This document shows, one piece after another, positions 44,246 through 55,375 of a stretch of 64,000 nt of DNA. Position numbers and translations under genes: made by a program. A model generated the notes under the pieces. It made no database searches, was not told the DNA's origin, and worked only from the letters and a program-made list of their open reading frames with translations. The DNA lies in contig OZ024721.1 in NCBI GenBank assembly GCA_964016875.1, forward strand, positions 11,648,109-11,712,108, in the 5' to 3' direction. This DNA comes from Fallopia convolvulus. Lineage: Eukaryota > Streptophyta > Magnoliopsida > Caryophyllales > Polygonaceae. Within the stretch, counting starts at the first letter, position 1, and each line of letters opens with the position of its first letter.

Positions 44246-44394
44246 TTAGTTTACTTCAAATGTTAGGATGACCGGAGCTTGATGAACCCCATCAACACTA
44301 ACATCATTATCAAGACCCTTCAATTGAACCACATCAATACTATAATCATTATCCGAATTAGACAAATTAGGCTGACCGGAGCATGATGAACAAC
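44246..44394 (-). pseudogene. Exon-like acidic ORF end, copy 2
   Basis: A diverged duplicate of the segment at 43801-44000, about 400 bp away, with its own TATTGTAG acceptor and a peptide sharing PNLS-SDND and LKGLDND. It stops earlier (TAA at 44246-44248). GGTTCAT-rich spacer separates the two copies, so exon and flank were duplicated together. Confidence 0.35.
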
Positions 44395-45430
44395 CTACAA
44401 TAAGAAGGGAGAAAAAGAAGAGATCTAGAAAAAATGTGCAAACTACCGCTTTTCAGTTGGTTCACAAATATTGTCATTTTGGTTCATAATATTAAACGGG
44501 AAGGTTCACTGAAAATAACAATGTGGTTCATATAAAAAAGAATACGAATTTTAAGTGAATCGATCTAACAAAGTTCACAAAGATACTAAATGCTTATTCA
44601 AAACAATATCCTACTAGTCAATATGGATAACTAGGCATAAACATATACACAAAAGCATCATATTTAACAAAGCATACTAAGCATCATATGCAAACATTCA
44701 TTTTATCCACAAGGGGGAATTTGAACACTAAAACATCATCAATACATTAAAAAGTCTTGCAATTTGTCCACATTATCTTCATATTCACTACTTAAAACAT
44801 CAAAAACAATATTCCAAGAAAAATTAGCAAAACATGCTCATTGAGACATTTTATCAAACACTTTGTGGACAATCAAATAAGCATACAAATTTTAATTCTA
44901 GTTTCTATAAAATTTTGTTTCCAATCCCAAAACCAAGAGTACAACACATTTCTCCATGATCTCAAGCAACAAAGAACCATAAATAACAACAAAATTAGGA
45001 ATAATTTGAGAGCAACAAATCATCCACCAAACTAAACTCTTCTTAAGTATTCTTATAACCACTTAACTAAATTCATCGTGCCTTCAATTTGAAGTAGGAG
45101 TATAGATCGAACGAAGGGGAGATCGGAATTGAATGAGGGATCGCATGAAATCGTCGTCGTTCACCAGTCGCGAAAGAGAGATCGCACGAAATTGCCTTCG
45201 TTCATCAGTCGTCATTCATAGGAAGAGAAATTTAGGGGTGAAAGGTAAAATTAAAAAATAAAAGAATAATAAAATGACAAAAGTGCCCTTCCTGCTTTAA
45301 AAAAATAGAGGAGTGTGAGTGTGGATAGCAGCCCATCTGGACCCTTAATCTCACAAAATCAACGGATGAGAGTTGTTCTCATTTCTTAGGATAAGAATTG
45401 TTCTTATTTGATCCCCAATCTTAAATATAT

Positions 45431-46390
45431 AAACCATATTAAATAGAGATAAAATATTACTAGGCCACTTTCTTAGTATTTTCCATAAATAACACTTTCT
45501 ATTTACTTTATAAAGTAAACTTTCCATAAACTTAACATAATATTAAAATATTCTTACTTACCTTATTAACATATATCTTCCCATATCTTTAGTTTATATA
45601 AATTATATGATCATGTCTTAGAAACTTATCTTGTAACCATAAATATATAATTATGATCACTAGAACAAAATATATTATCTTTTCTATTTTTAATTATCTT
45701 TTCATACAAGACAACTATTATAACTTAGCACTATTAATATCATATTATATATTAACTTATTATCACAATTACCATAGTTATTTAAATAAAGTTTATATCT
45801 TTTAGAAATCTCTACACCTAGAGACATGTCAGTTAATATTTTATTATATAACAATTTATTATCATATCCACTATAGTCATTAAATAAAATTATAACTTTA
45901 GAAATCTCTACACTTATAGATATGTAATATTAGTATTTTATTATATAATAATTTTTTTATCAAATCTATCATCATTATAAAATAGTTCATATGTTTTTAA
46001 ATTCTCTACACTTAAGAGGTATATTATAAAATCATATTTCTTTATCTTATAATTCTTCTAACAAGGTATCTTTTAATAATAGAAAGCTACAAACTTTAAA
46101 CTAGTAACTTTATATAAAAAATACTTTTACAAGGATTCTTATTATTATTTATTATAAATCATGTCTTGCAAAAATATAACATGATATAAAATGAGGAATT
46201 ATCCAATATACTTTATTTATTTGATTTATCTCTTCTTCTCAACTAACAAGATCTCAACTCATATTTTCTTATTAAAATATTCTTATATGCTAACAATAAC
46301 TTGATTTATTTAATTCTACTAACACACTCTTTTAATAAACATGAGTTAATTAAATTAATAAAAATAAAAGGATTAAAGGTTATACCCTAT
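45431..46390. other. AT-rich distal part of LTR L-i
   Basis: About 1 kb of A/T-rich DNA with no ORF. It contains loosely repeated units around (A/T)GAAA(T/C)CTCTACAC(C/T)TA (near 45800, 45900 and 45995). It is assigned to the LTR because it resumes directly after the 10-bp TSD. Confidence 0.5.
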
Positions 46391-46700
46391 AATTTGTTTT
46401 CTGTATTACAGAATACAGAGGATGAGGAGGCAGGGGAGGGCGACGATTAGAGCGGCGACACCAGGGGGTCCTCGGCGGGGGCACGACGACGCGCGGGAGT
46501 GCTCGGCGAGGGCTCGACGGCGCTTCGGTGGGCTGTTGGTGGCCGGTGGTGCACACAAGGGAGGAAGGAAGGCTCTTTGGTGGAGCTTTGAATGGGAAAA
46601 ACTAGAGCTTGAAGGCTGATTTTTGAACTAAAATTGAGAGAGTTTGCTAAGAAGAGAGGAGGATTGTAGAATGTGTGAGCTTGAAGGAGGTATAGGGCCC

Positions 46701-46708
46701 TTTATATA
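46701..46708 (-). promoter_or_regulatory. TATA box of LTR L-i
   Basis: The minus strand reads CCTATATAAAGGGCCC, a strong plant TATA context. It lies about 650 bp from the LTR start and is followed by a GC-rich leader (46420-46520 on the plus strand), as in the related LTR at 61934. Confidence 0.6.
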
Positions 46709-46964
46709 GGCAAAGGAGGGCAAGCTCTCAATCCATGACAACGGTGATGAACCAATGGAGAAAGGGATGATGATCATCTATTGGGCAATTGTGTGCTAGT
46801 TGATGGTGATGAGATGATGATGCACCAAACTAGGTCTTGCAAGCAAAGGAGAGGGAAGAGAGGCATGCAATGGCTGATTTTTTTTCAATGTCAATCACAT
46901 CAGACATCAACCTGATGTCTCTAGGAAGAAGAAGATCAATATTGTTATAAAATTAAAAGGGTGG

Positions 46965-47066
46965 GGTAAATGAGTAGAAAGTCACATTGGTCTAGCAGAT
47001 TGAGGAAAGGGGCGTGTGAGAGGGGTTGCAAGAGGTCTCGGGTTCAAGTCCCGACTCTTGCATCCT
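46965..47066 (+). other. tRNA-like segment antisense within LTR L-i
   Basis: Contains GGTCTAGCAGATTG (A-box-like) and GTCTCGGGTTCAAGTCCCGAC (a T-arm with a perfect B box). TGCAAGAG and CTCTTGCA pair around the T-arm. A related segment sits at a comparable place and in the same relative orientation in the LTR at 61125. It is probably a tRNA-derived relic inside the LTR family, not a tRNA gene. Confidence 0.45.
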
Positions 47067-47354
47067 TTTTATTGAATTTTCATTGTATTTTTACTAGCTT
47101 GTTGTACCCCTTTTTTTATTTAATGAAAAACCGACATTATGAAGCATTACTTTTATTTAAATGCGTTTATTTATTCATAACCCTTATAATGCATTCTTTA
47201 ATTTTATTTGACTTAATTTACTTAAGAATCTTTTTTTTTGTTAAGAGATATAAGGGTTATTATATTATATTATGAATTCTCTTTTATATAGAGAAAAGGA
47301 TTATAAATATTATATTATAATGGTTTAAAACCTTGGAATATTGCGGATATTACA

Positions 47355-47448
47355 CTATAAACTAGAACATACTTGACTTTGCCATGCGGGCTTACAAGAG
47401 TAGTGGTGAAAAGGAAATAGGCTAAGCCCAACATAAGAAATAGGCCCA
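47355..47448 (-). repeat. Right LTR of copia element C, second part
   Basis: Starts with the second CTATA (47355-47359) and ends GGCCCA. The left LTR ends with the same bases at 20527, which fixes the LTR terminus. The following five bases CTAGT (47449-47453) should be the element's TSD, but the left partner is lost. Confidence 0.75.
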
Positions 47449-47736
47449 CTAGTGGAGGACTTACCCAAATCATGATTGAGGTTGTGGGAAATCTGAGGGT
47501 TTAGCACCTAGCAAGCCAAAATCGCTTAAGATCTCATAGGCATATTTGTGTTGGCAAAGAAATATCCCACCCCGATTTTGAGCAATTTTGATACCGAGGA
47601 AGTATTTGATGGAGCCGAGATCTTTCATATGGAAACAATGATGATGATATGACTTGAAACTAGAAATGGTGCTAGCATGTTGTCGGCAACAGGAAGATCA
47701 TCAACGTATATAAGGATTTCCATCTCAATTGACCCG
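47449..47736 (-). pseudogene. Copia element D, RT fragment (left part)
   Basis: The minus-strand translation gives EILIYVDDLPVADNML (RT active site YVDD) followed by MKDLGSIKYFLGIKIAQ and LCQHKYAYEILSDFGLLG, standard copia RT sequence. It is cut on the left by element C and on the right by the hAT insertion (target TGTTTGTA). The 3' part of pol and the LTR are not found in the window. Confidence 0.8.
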
Positions 47737-47744
47737 TGTTTGTA

Positions 47745-50035
47745 GTGGTGGAGCCAGAACTTTTCAATAGAAGGGTCACACATACAATAATATATTATAT
47801 TAATAATTCTAATTAAAATAGTCACAAAAGGTTCAATAATACAAAATGCTAACACTCTATTTAGAGTATCTACGAAGGTAACTAAGGTAAATCCAACCTA
47901 CGAGTTTTCATACTTTGGAAATACTGAAAAATAACTTCATTATCAATGCTAGTAAATATATCCTTCTCAATATAGCACACTAAAGAATCAGTGAGAAAGC
48001 CATCTCCCATCTTCTTATGCAAATCTGTCTTTATGATATTCATTGTAGAGAAAGTTCTTTCCACTGAAGCAGTGGCAACCGACAACACTAAAGCCAACTC
48101 AATAAGGCGATATACTAAGTGAAAAGAAGTGTGGATTCTTGCTTCAACCATCTTCAAGCAACATCTCCAATACTTTATAGAGTAGAAATTTTTTCATTTC
48201 CTCTCATATCATAAATCCACATGTTCAATTGTTGTTGAAGCTCCAATTGATCAAACGTTGAAAAATCTTGAGAATAAAGTTGTGCAAATCTAAGTAGTTT
48301 TACCTCATTGAAGTTAGAGAATGAATTCTTCGGATCAAGGCATGAAATACATGTGAGTAACTCTATGCTTGACTCACTAAAACGATCCTCCATCTCAAGA
48401 CAAATTTTGTCAATAACCTACAAGTGTAGCCTTTTATTAATAAAAATTAATAAAAAAAATAAAAAATAGTTAAAAGTTGATTGAAAAATAATAAAGTACC
48501 TCATGAAATATGTCAAATCGAAAGTGTTGGGCATATGTTATAACATCTCTAGACCGAAAACGTCCTTGAACATTATCTGCCATGTTAGGAAGGACAATAT
48601 GATTCTTGGCACAAAAGTCGTTGAAATTTCTTAAGAGGTCATCCCATCCCTTATCCCTCAAATCTTTCAATTTCCTTTTAGTTTTTTGAACTAAACTCAT
48701 GGAATCAATAATATCTTGATCCTTTTGTTGTAAGAATTGTGACAAAGCATTTGTCAACCCCAATACTATATTCCTCAAGTGAGCAACAAACACAAATTTA
48801 TAACTATCCATTTTTTCGGCCAAGCTAGCGGCAACTTCTCGAGTTTTCGTTTCGGTTCCATCATGATATATGTTTTTAAGAACATGGAGGGTTGAGGACC
48901 ACGAAGATAAAAGACGAACAACAGTTGTATATTATTGTGTAACTCTCGGTCGAACTAGAGTAGTTTCTTGACTCAATCCTCTCCCATTAGAAAACTCACC
49001 ATTTTCTAAGTTCTCCACCATCACTTCATGTTGTTTTTTCGAAACTCGTCTTTTCTTTTGCAAGAAGCGCCAACCATGTTCATGATCATAGACAAGTACT
49101 CAAAGAAATCACTCACACATTGATTCATGTGTGAAACTGCCACAACAACTAATTAGAGTTGGTGAGCAAAACAATGAATATACCTTGCACTTGGATTTTC
49201 ATTTAATATAAGTCTTCAATCCATTAAGGTCACCTCTCGTATTTGAAGCTCCGTCATATCCTTGACCTCGCACCTTAGAGATAGATAACCCATGTTTAAC
49301 AAAAAAGCCATCAAACCACCTTTCAAAGACAATGCGGTAGTGTCATCAACATGCACAACTCCAAGAAATCGTTCCATCACTAGTCCCTTGTTGTTTACAT
49401 ATCATAAAACAATATCCAATTGCTCTTTCACCGAACCATCCCGAGGCTCATCAACCAATAAAGAAAAGAACTTGTCTCCAATATCATTGATTATGACTTT
49501 TGTAGTAATTGATGCACATGATTTGACAATTTCCTTTTGAATATGTGGAGAAGTAAGTTGGTGATTTGCCGGTGCTTTCTCGTTCACTACCTTCCCAACT
49601 TCATAATTGCGCAAGCTATAGCAATGGAGAATTTGTAGAAATTTTCCCCTATGTAAGGAGTTCACATACTCATTATGTCCCCGAAAAGCTAACCCTTGTT
49701 CAAGTAGCAATCTAACAACATCAACACTTGCAGTCCAATGGGGCGGTATGCGGCATTCAATTCTGGAACTTCAGAAAATACCTTTATTGTAAGGCTTTGT
49801 CTTTGATCTATAAATGCAAAAAATAACGTTCGAGCATCATTGTGTGTACTACCAATAGCTCCCAGAGTATGAAAACTCGTAGGTTGGATTTGCCTCGTTT
49901 ACCTTCGTAGACACTATAAATAGATTGTTACCATTTTGTATTTTTGAACCTTTTGTGACTATTTTAATTAGAATTATTAATATAATATATTATTATATGT
50001 GTGACCCTTCTATTGAAAAGTTATGGCTCCGCCAA
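47745..50035 (-). mobile_element. hAT element with 168-bp terminal inverted repeats
   Basis: Flanks TGTTTGTA (47737-47744) and TGTTTGTG (50036-50043) give an 8-bp TSD with one mismatch, the length expected for hAT. The first 168 bp (47745-47912) and last 168 bp (49868-50035) are near-identical inverted repeats, beginning G/T-TGG-GGAGCCA. Inside is a minus-strand transposase pseudogene. Confidence 0.9.
47882..49840 (-). pseudogene. hAT transposase (DUF4371/ZMYM1-like), broken
   Basis: The N-terminal part LLEQGLAFRGHNEYVNSLHRG (49650-49710) and ASITTKVIINDIGDKFFSLL match the DUF4371-type hAT transposases. A middle region follows (48470-48823; SLVQKTKRKLKDLRDKGWDD). The C-terminal dimerisation domain is at 47882-48157 (RLIELALVLSVATASVERTF, then MGDGFLTDSLVCYIEKDIFT). 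Frame breaks and stops separate the pieces, e.g. around 49400, 48830-48960 and 48160. The final stop codon falls inside the left TIR, so coding sequence and TIR overlap. Confidence 0.82.
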
Positions 50036-50043
50036 TGTTTGTG

Positions 50044-50840
50044 ACCAACGTGAAGGTTTTGGTGTAATCAATACCTTTAATTTGTCGATTTCTAAGCACC
50101 ATCGACTAAGCTTTATAATGCTCAACGGATCCATCAACGTGATGTTTGATCTTGAAGACCCACTTGCATCCTATCAGACGTTTGTTAGGAAAAGAGTGGG
50201 AATCTCCCATGTCTCATTTAGGGTAAGAGGTGCAAGTTCTTCGTTTATCGCATTATGTCATTCCGAGAATTGGACCGCCTCAATTTAAGATTATATGGTT
50301 CATGAGCGACTATTAAAACAACTAGGAACTACACATGGGACTTAGAAAACGATTCACAAGTTACATAATTTGATAGGGGATAGATGAAACTTGAAGATGA
50401 TGTTGGTGTCGATGATCTCGAAGAACAAGGTGCGCGTTAGGTCGATGGTTGTATTGCAAACAAAATCTTTGAGAAGAAATAATTGTTGCTTGGGACGTGC
50501 ACTTGGCTAAACAACATGTTCGTTAGGACTAGATGCCGAGTACGACGGTGATGGAAGATCCCCCTGTCGCTTGATGCTACGAAAATAGGGGAAGAAGGAA
50601 ACTCTAGTGAAGAGGACGACTCCGATAGCAAATAAGAAGGAGAGTAGTCTGGCTCGTGTTCTTGTGAGAATCCATTAATGATATAAGAATAAAAAGTAGT
50701 TGGAGATTGGGGCTGAGATATTGTCGTTGATGTATCCACCATAGCATAAGGAAACAAATATTTACTTCTTATCCAAATCAAATAAATGTCAGCCTTTCTT
50801 TCCATATGGATGATAACTTGCATATAGTTAGTATTTAGAT
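50044..50840 (-). pseudogene. Copia element D, integrase-RT linker fragment (right part)
   Basis: The minus strand gives a GCKWVFK-type motif (reverse complement of AAGACCCACTTGCATCC near 50155) and an upstream Ser/Pro-rich linker (50437-50823). The RT segment between the KWVFK region and YVDD is largely missing across the hAT junction, so an internal deletion preceded or accompanied the hAT insertion. Several stops are present. Confidence 0.65.
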
Positions 50841-50844
50841 TGTA

Positions 50845-51230
50845 TAATTAGATTTGTTTTTCTTTGTTTTTAGATAGTTTTAGTGTAGTTTCTTAGCTTT
50901 TTGGTATTGATAGAAGATTCAAATTATGCACTCGTTTTGTGTTATATTGCAGATCCAACGATAGGCGAGTGTAGACTGGATGGGATTCATTTGATTCTAG
51001 TGGAATAATTAGGACAATTGGAGGTTAGAAGATGGAGCTAATAGGGATTAAGACAAGGAACATAGGATGTGAAAAGCGCGGCTTGGGGCAAAGTGATGCT
51101 CGACTAAGCAATTGAGGATGTGCCCGAGCAATTTTTGCAGAAACATAAAGCCAGGGCAGAAGAGAAAATGTATGGCCGCGCAATGTGGAGCCAGCCCAAG
51201 CAATTCTCTATGTCGCATGAGGCATTCTAC
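50845..51230. repeat. Possible gypsy LTR remnant, left part
   Basis: The sequence runs like an Athila/Tat LTR (GTAGTTTCTTAGCTTTTTGG, then CACTCGTTTTGTGTTATATTGCAG), in the same layout as the solo Athila LTR but diverged. It would continue after the next solo LTR at 54009. Boundaries are not identified. Confidence 0.4.
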
Positions 51231-54003
51231 TGTAACACCCCCATTTTATCCACTTATAATAGGATGTTACCGCCGGCGGACTCGGACTTTCCCTTCCAAG
51301 GCCGTTGAGGCTTAAGTGACCGAAATGAATAAAGACATGTTTAAACAACATAATCTGATAAAACAGACTGTCTTATATTCATAAACATGGTTACAAGAAT
51401 TTACGGCGGAATACATAAAACATGAATCGTTTATGGAATTACTTTCAAAATCCTGGAAACGTTTGTGTGGAGACAACACGTCTTCCAAAACATCCTTTTG
51501 TTCTTCTTTCCTTCCTTTCCCGACCTCCTTTCCTTTCCATCCTTCCATGGTTTTCAAGCTTGAACTTCTTAAGTCTTTTTCCTATAACCTGATATTTCCA
51601 TAGAAGACACAAATACCAGCCGGACGGAACCGGGAAGAAACAAGGGTATTAGTCTTCCAAGAGACTAAGCAAGTGAAAGAATAGGGCTTGGTTCTCATGA
51701 AAAGTCTAGACATGTGGCATCGGAATCCGAACAACAATCGGTCGATGATCCAACAACAAGCATTTTCAGGAAGCAGTTTAAAGAAATAATAGAATTCAAG
51801 ATTAAGATAGGACACCAAGTAGGTGGCAAATTTATGAGACCTGCTGGGAACTATGCTACCACACATACAAGAGTCAAAAACATCCGGCTCTTATCCGGAC
51901 CACAACTAAGTTTATTTAATTATAGTGCATTGGGCACTTTATCTTCTCATAAGTCATAAAACTATTCACTTTAGTTAAAGACTTTTAAGTTGGCTCGCAC
52001 ACAGCCGGAATGCGAAGGACAATATTTCAGACCTCGTATATTAGTGCACTTAGCTAGAGTGCAAACACCCCTCTTATCGATAGAGCAGGTAGAGTCATGA
52101 CCCGAGGTATTAAGGAGAACAGTAGGCACATTGCGCGTCACTACTTTGTACACATAATACAGAGGTTAGGAGCCGATACCAAGTATACCTCCTAATAGGA
52201 GTCGATACCAAGTATACCTCCTAACAAGTTATAAAGAGATATACGAGTCAAAACCCGCTATCCCTGGAGTAGTATTAAGGAGAACAGTAGGTACATTTGC
52301 GTCACTACTTTCTACACATAATACATATTTTATAAAGAGATTAGCGACTCTAAACCCGTAATCCTTGTTCTAAAATTATTCACAACAAAGAGATCTCAAA
52401 GGAGAATCTCCAATCACATAAGAGCACAATCAACCGCCCTAAATAGTACTAACAGTACGAATAATAATATGAACTAACGAACAGTCGTTAAATCTAAGCA
52501 GAAAATAAACCTAATTCCGATTATTTAGCAACCAAGTGTTCCCAACAATTAAAAGATATTAAACGGAAATAGAAATTCGCGTTTAATAAAAAGGGCAAGA
52601 GAGAACCGTCCACTTGCCTTAGAAGACGTGCTCAACGTCCTTAGCAATTCAACAGTAATCTTTATCACCCTTCTGTCAAATATAACAAAAGATTTCTCAA
52701 CGACGAGCTCATGGATACACTTCTTAGTTGTATTCTCAACTCCTACAACTTCCTAATCGATAAACGATTTGATTCCCGAATATCGATCCATAAATAATCT
52801 ATAGTTATCATACTTTAAGGAGCCATCTTGGCGAAATTATAACTAATTATCCGCTTTGATTTTGAAACAATTTTATAAATAAAAATTGTTCATTAGTAAC
52901 GGTTCTTAAAGGTGACCAAATCTCGAATCAAACGGATTAACAACGAATCCTGAGTAATTATCCGAAGTCCCTTACCTGCCAATCGATGTCAAAACTTGTA
53001 TTCGCTATAACTGACGATCCGGACGTCCATTTCACGAGCGGTTTGAACCTGTGAGACCGTATCAACGTCAAGATTATAAAAACCATAAATTTAATTATCA
53101 AAGCGGAACCGAAAGGTCCTTACGGTGGCTCCGCAACGAACCCGCTAATTAATTTCGATTGTAAATACCTTCACTTGAGCCCATGGCTCGATAGTGACTC
53201 GATCCCCGAGCCCAAGGGTGGTTGAGTATGGCCCGGAGGCAGCCCTCACAGTGGGTGGTGGTCGGAGGGACTGGTAATCGCTGACGACGACGTATGGCGA
53301 GGCAAGAAGACAGCCGGCGTGATGAACTTCTTCTCCCGCATCCACGTTCTGACCTGCTTTCCCTCTGGTTTGGTTTTACAGCAGCAGCAACGAGTCCAAC
53401 AAGGAGGAAGAAGAAGAGGTGAGGTAGGGGAAAGGAAAGATTTGCAGCGGTGGAGAATTCGAGTCTCCCGATCCGTCGTCGTCCTGAACTCTCTCGAACC
53501 CCTCCTCTGTTTCATTCAAAGTTCGGGCCCCCTTCCCTAACTTTATCTCTTTGGTTCCTTCTTTAGTAATGCAAGATGAGGCGGTTTAAAAACACAACCT
53601 GTCTCAGAACAGAATTCTCGTTAAAGCGGTAAAATTATGTACCTCGGATGGAAAAACTTAATAAATACAAAACGTCTCGTAAAATATGTAGACCAATAAA
53701 ACCAATTTTCCATGATTTTATCTTGCTACCTTCAATTTTTAAGACTTTCGTTTTGTATTTTAAAACCTTTACAGTACATAATTAAAAAGACGGCTTATCC
53801 AATAAACATTCTTTTTCCACTGAAAAATCCTAGAATTCACACCAATCCATAAAATCTTTATTTATGATTTTAGGATATCACCAAAAAATTTCTAGGATTT
53901 AGATTCCGACAAAAATATTGGATTAAGCGTTAAAACGGACAAAAAGGTTAAAAGGATATTCGAGAAAAATTCAAAAATATCCTTAAAAATCACAGTTATT
54001 ACA
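51231..54003 (-). repeat. Solo LTR 'L-ii' of the same family as L-i
   Basis: Begins TGTAACACCCC and ends CAGTTATTACA. Flanks TCTAC (51226-51230) and TTTAC (54004-54008) match at 4 of 5, a plausible TSD. Length is 2773 bp. It shares the end motifs, the AGACTAAGCAAG block near 51660 and the CTTAGCTAGAGTG block near 52050 with L-i. A duplicated stretch near 52170-52330 repeats AGTATTAAGGAGAACAGTAGG-like DNA. A GC-rich leader lies at 53140-53560. No polyprotein belongs to it. Confidence 0.72.
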
Positions 54004-54008
54004 TTTAC

Positions 54009-54813
54009 CGACTCTTAGATGACGTGTTTGGATAGTTTTACTATATTTTTGGATATTTTGGATGTTATCTTTCTATGTTTATGTTGGAGATATTTATTAC
54101 TTTTAGTTTTATCTTTTTATTATCATCACAATTACAATTTGGAGAAATAGGGTTTGTTCTTAAGAGCTTTTTCCACAGAAGACTTTGAAATCTAACTGTA
54201 TGTTTTTAAGTTTGATTATGTCTAGCTAATTTCCTTTGTGTTTAAATAGTCAATTGAAGTTGTAGATTACTAAATAATGTGAGGTTCAATTGATTCTCAA
54301 TAATCTTAAATAGAATTTATCCCTTTGCTTAATTGAATCAAAATTGGTCTAGGGTTAGATTATCGACCTAATAAGATTTCTAGATTAATTTTCAACTAAA
54401 CTAATTATAAACCGGTCAGAATTAATTGGTTAAAGTAGGATGTATACTTGATTAGGATCAATTGGCCTGATTACATATAGAAAAGGATAAAATCACAAGT
54501 CACTTAGATTTCTGGTTGCTCTAAGTGGTTGTTTCTATCAATACTTGAATCTTCACGTTGTTTTTTAACTAAATCTAGAAGGTCTTCTAAGTTTAGCAAT
54601 ATGAATTTATTTTTTATTAGGCACAATGAATTTAAGCATGTCAATATAATCAAATAAAAAACCCCAAAATTGAAATTGAGATTCAATGTTAAAACCGAAC
54701 ATAATCCGACTAAATGAATTCAAAATGTAGCAACTAACTCAACAAAAAACACAAAATATGAGAATAGTCAATCATACACTTTCAATTAAAAGCCTAAATT
54801 TACCACCACTTAT
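54009..54813. other. Possible gypsy LTR remnant, right part, and unassigned DNA
   Basis: AT-rich, no ORF of note. The first 500 bp plausibly continue the LTR-like sequence seen at 50845-51230, since L-ii sits between them with a TSD. The remainder to 54813 shows nothing I recognise. Confidence 0.35.
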
Positions 54814-55113
54814 TGTTGAAGAAATCCTTAATGAGTCCAACAACTTAACTTAATACATAAGTCTAACGAAATTTTATCTTAAAACCAATTGACAATAAGA
54901 GGAGTAGTTGTTGCAAGAACTCGACTTTTCTCGCTTCATCTGGTTAAGAAGGGCAAGTGGGATAACTAATTTTACAAACTAACTTTTATATTTACGTGGA
55001 AAGAGATTTTATAAGACTAGATATATTATGTGCGCACATTGATTACTTATCTCTCTTATACATTTAGTTGTTCCTTGATCACTTGAATGATTTGCAAATG
55101 AGGGGGTGGAGGT

Positions 55114-55123
55114 CTATTTATAG
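55114..55123 (-). promoter_or_regulatory. TATA box of the heat-shock-type LTR
   Basis: Minus strand CTATAAATAG, followed by ACCTCCACCCCC. It lies about 215 bp downstream (in minus sense) of the main heat-shock element. Confidence 0.75.
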
Positions 55124-55262
55124 GAAAAGCTTTCCATCTTCCTTGGCTAAGGAGGAATCAAGATATCTCTAGCCCAAGTTACAACTAAGAAATTCTAGAG
55201 CCTTCTACTCTAAAGTTCTTCATATATGCCTTTATATCTCTAGAATGCTCCATACTACTATA

Positions 55263-55375
55263 GAAGCTTCCATAACCATCCAACATCTTCTAGAATCTTC
55301 CATAATCTTCTGACATCTTCTAGATTCATCCATAACGTTCCTGAAACTTCTAGAAGCTTCCGTAGCCTTCTAGAA
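55263..55375 (-). promoter_or_regulatory. Heat-shock element cluster
   Basis: Heat-shock factors bind alternating GAA/TTC units spaced by 2 bases. Here GAAnnTTC occurs at 55263-55270, TTCnnGAAnnTTC at 55288-55300, a perfect five-unit run at 55338-55360 (TTC at 55338, GAA at 55343, TTC at 55348, GAA at 55353, TTC at 55358) and TTCnnGAA at 55368-55375. Imperfect units (TTCTAGAT) flank them. The same arrangement drives the heat-activated copia element ONSEN in Arabidopsis. Confidence 0.85.

Larger units (their letters stand above)
40029..45420. mobile_element. MULE-like element with perfect 10-bp TSD and GGTTCAT repeats
   Basis: A 10-bp TSD TTAAATATAT lies at 40019-40028 and 45421-45430. The ends are imperfect inverted repeats: left GAGTAGGGCTC and inverted right GATTGGGGATC, with GATCAAATAAGA(A/G)C further in on both. 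Both flanks also contain 5'-UTR-like pyrimidine-rich DNA (about 40260-40420, and inverted 45090-45240). No transposase ORF is present, so it is non-autonomous. Roughly twenty GGTTCA(T/C) motifs are scattered at 41386-44530 excluding the inserted Athila LTR. The element hosts a solo Athila LTR, a tRNA-like sequence and a duplicated exon-like segment. Confidence 0.7.
24948..47354 (-). mobile_element. Solo LTR 'L-i' (probable Ty3/gypsy), split by nested insertions
   Basis: Begins TGTAACACCCC (24948) and ends GATATTACA (47354), flanked by a perfect TSD CTATA (24943-24947, 47355-47359). Removing the nested elements leaves about 3.5 kb: 24948-25689, 39210-40028 and 45431-47354. No primer site, polypurine tract or polyprotein belongs to it, so it reads as a solo LTR. 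Two related copies (51231-54003 and 61125 onward) share its ends and a GC-rich leader downstream of the TATA box. Tekay/Del-like gypsy is my guess for the family. Confidence 0.7.

Noticed and set aside
46422..46619. GC-rich plus-strand ORF (RRQGRATIRAATPGG...)
   Set aside because: It lies antisense in the GC-rich leader downstream of the L-i TATA box; a similar leader occurs in L-iii without this ORF.
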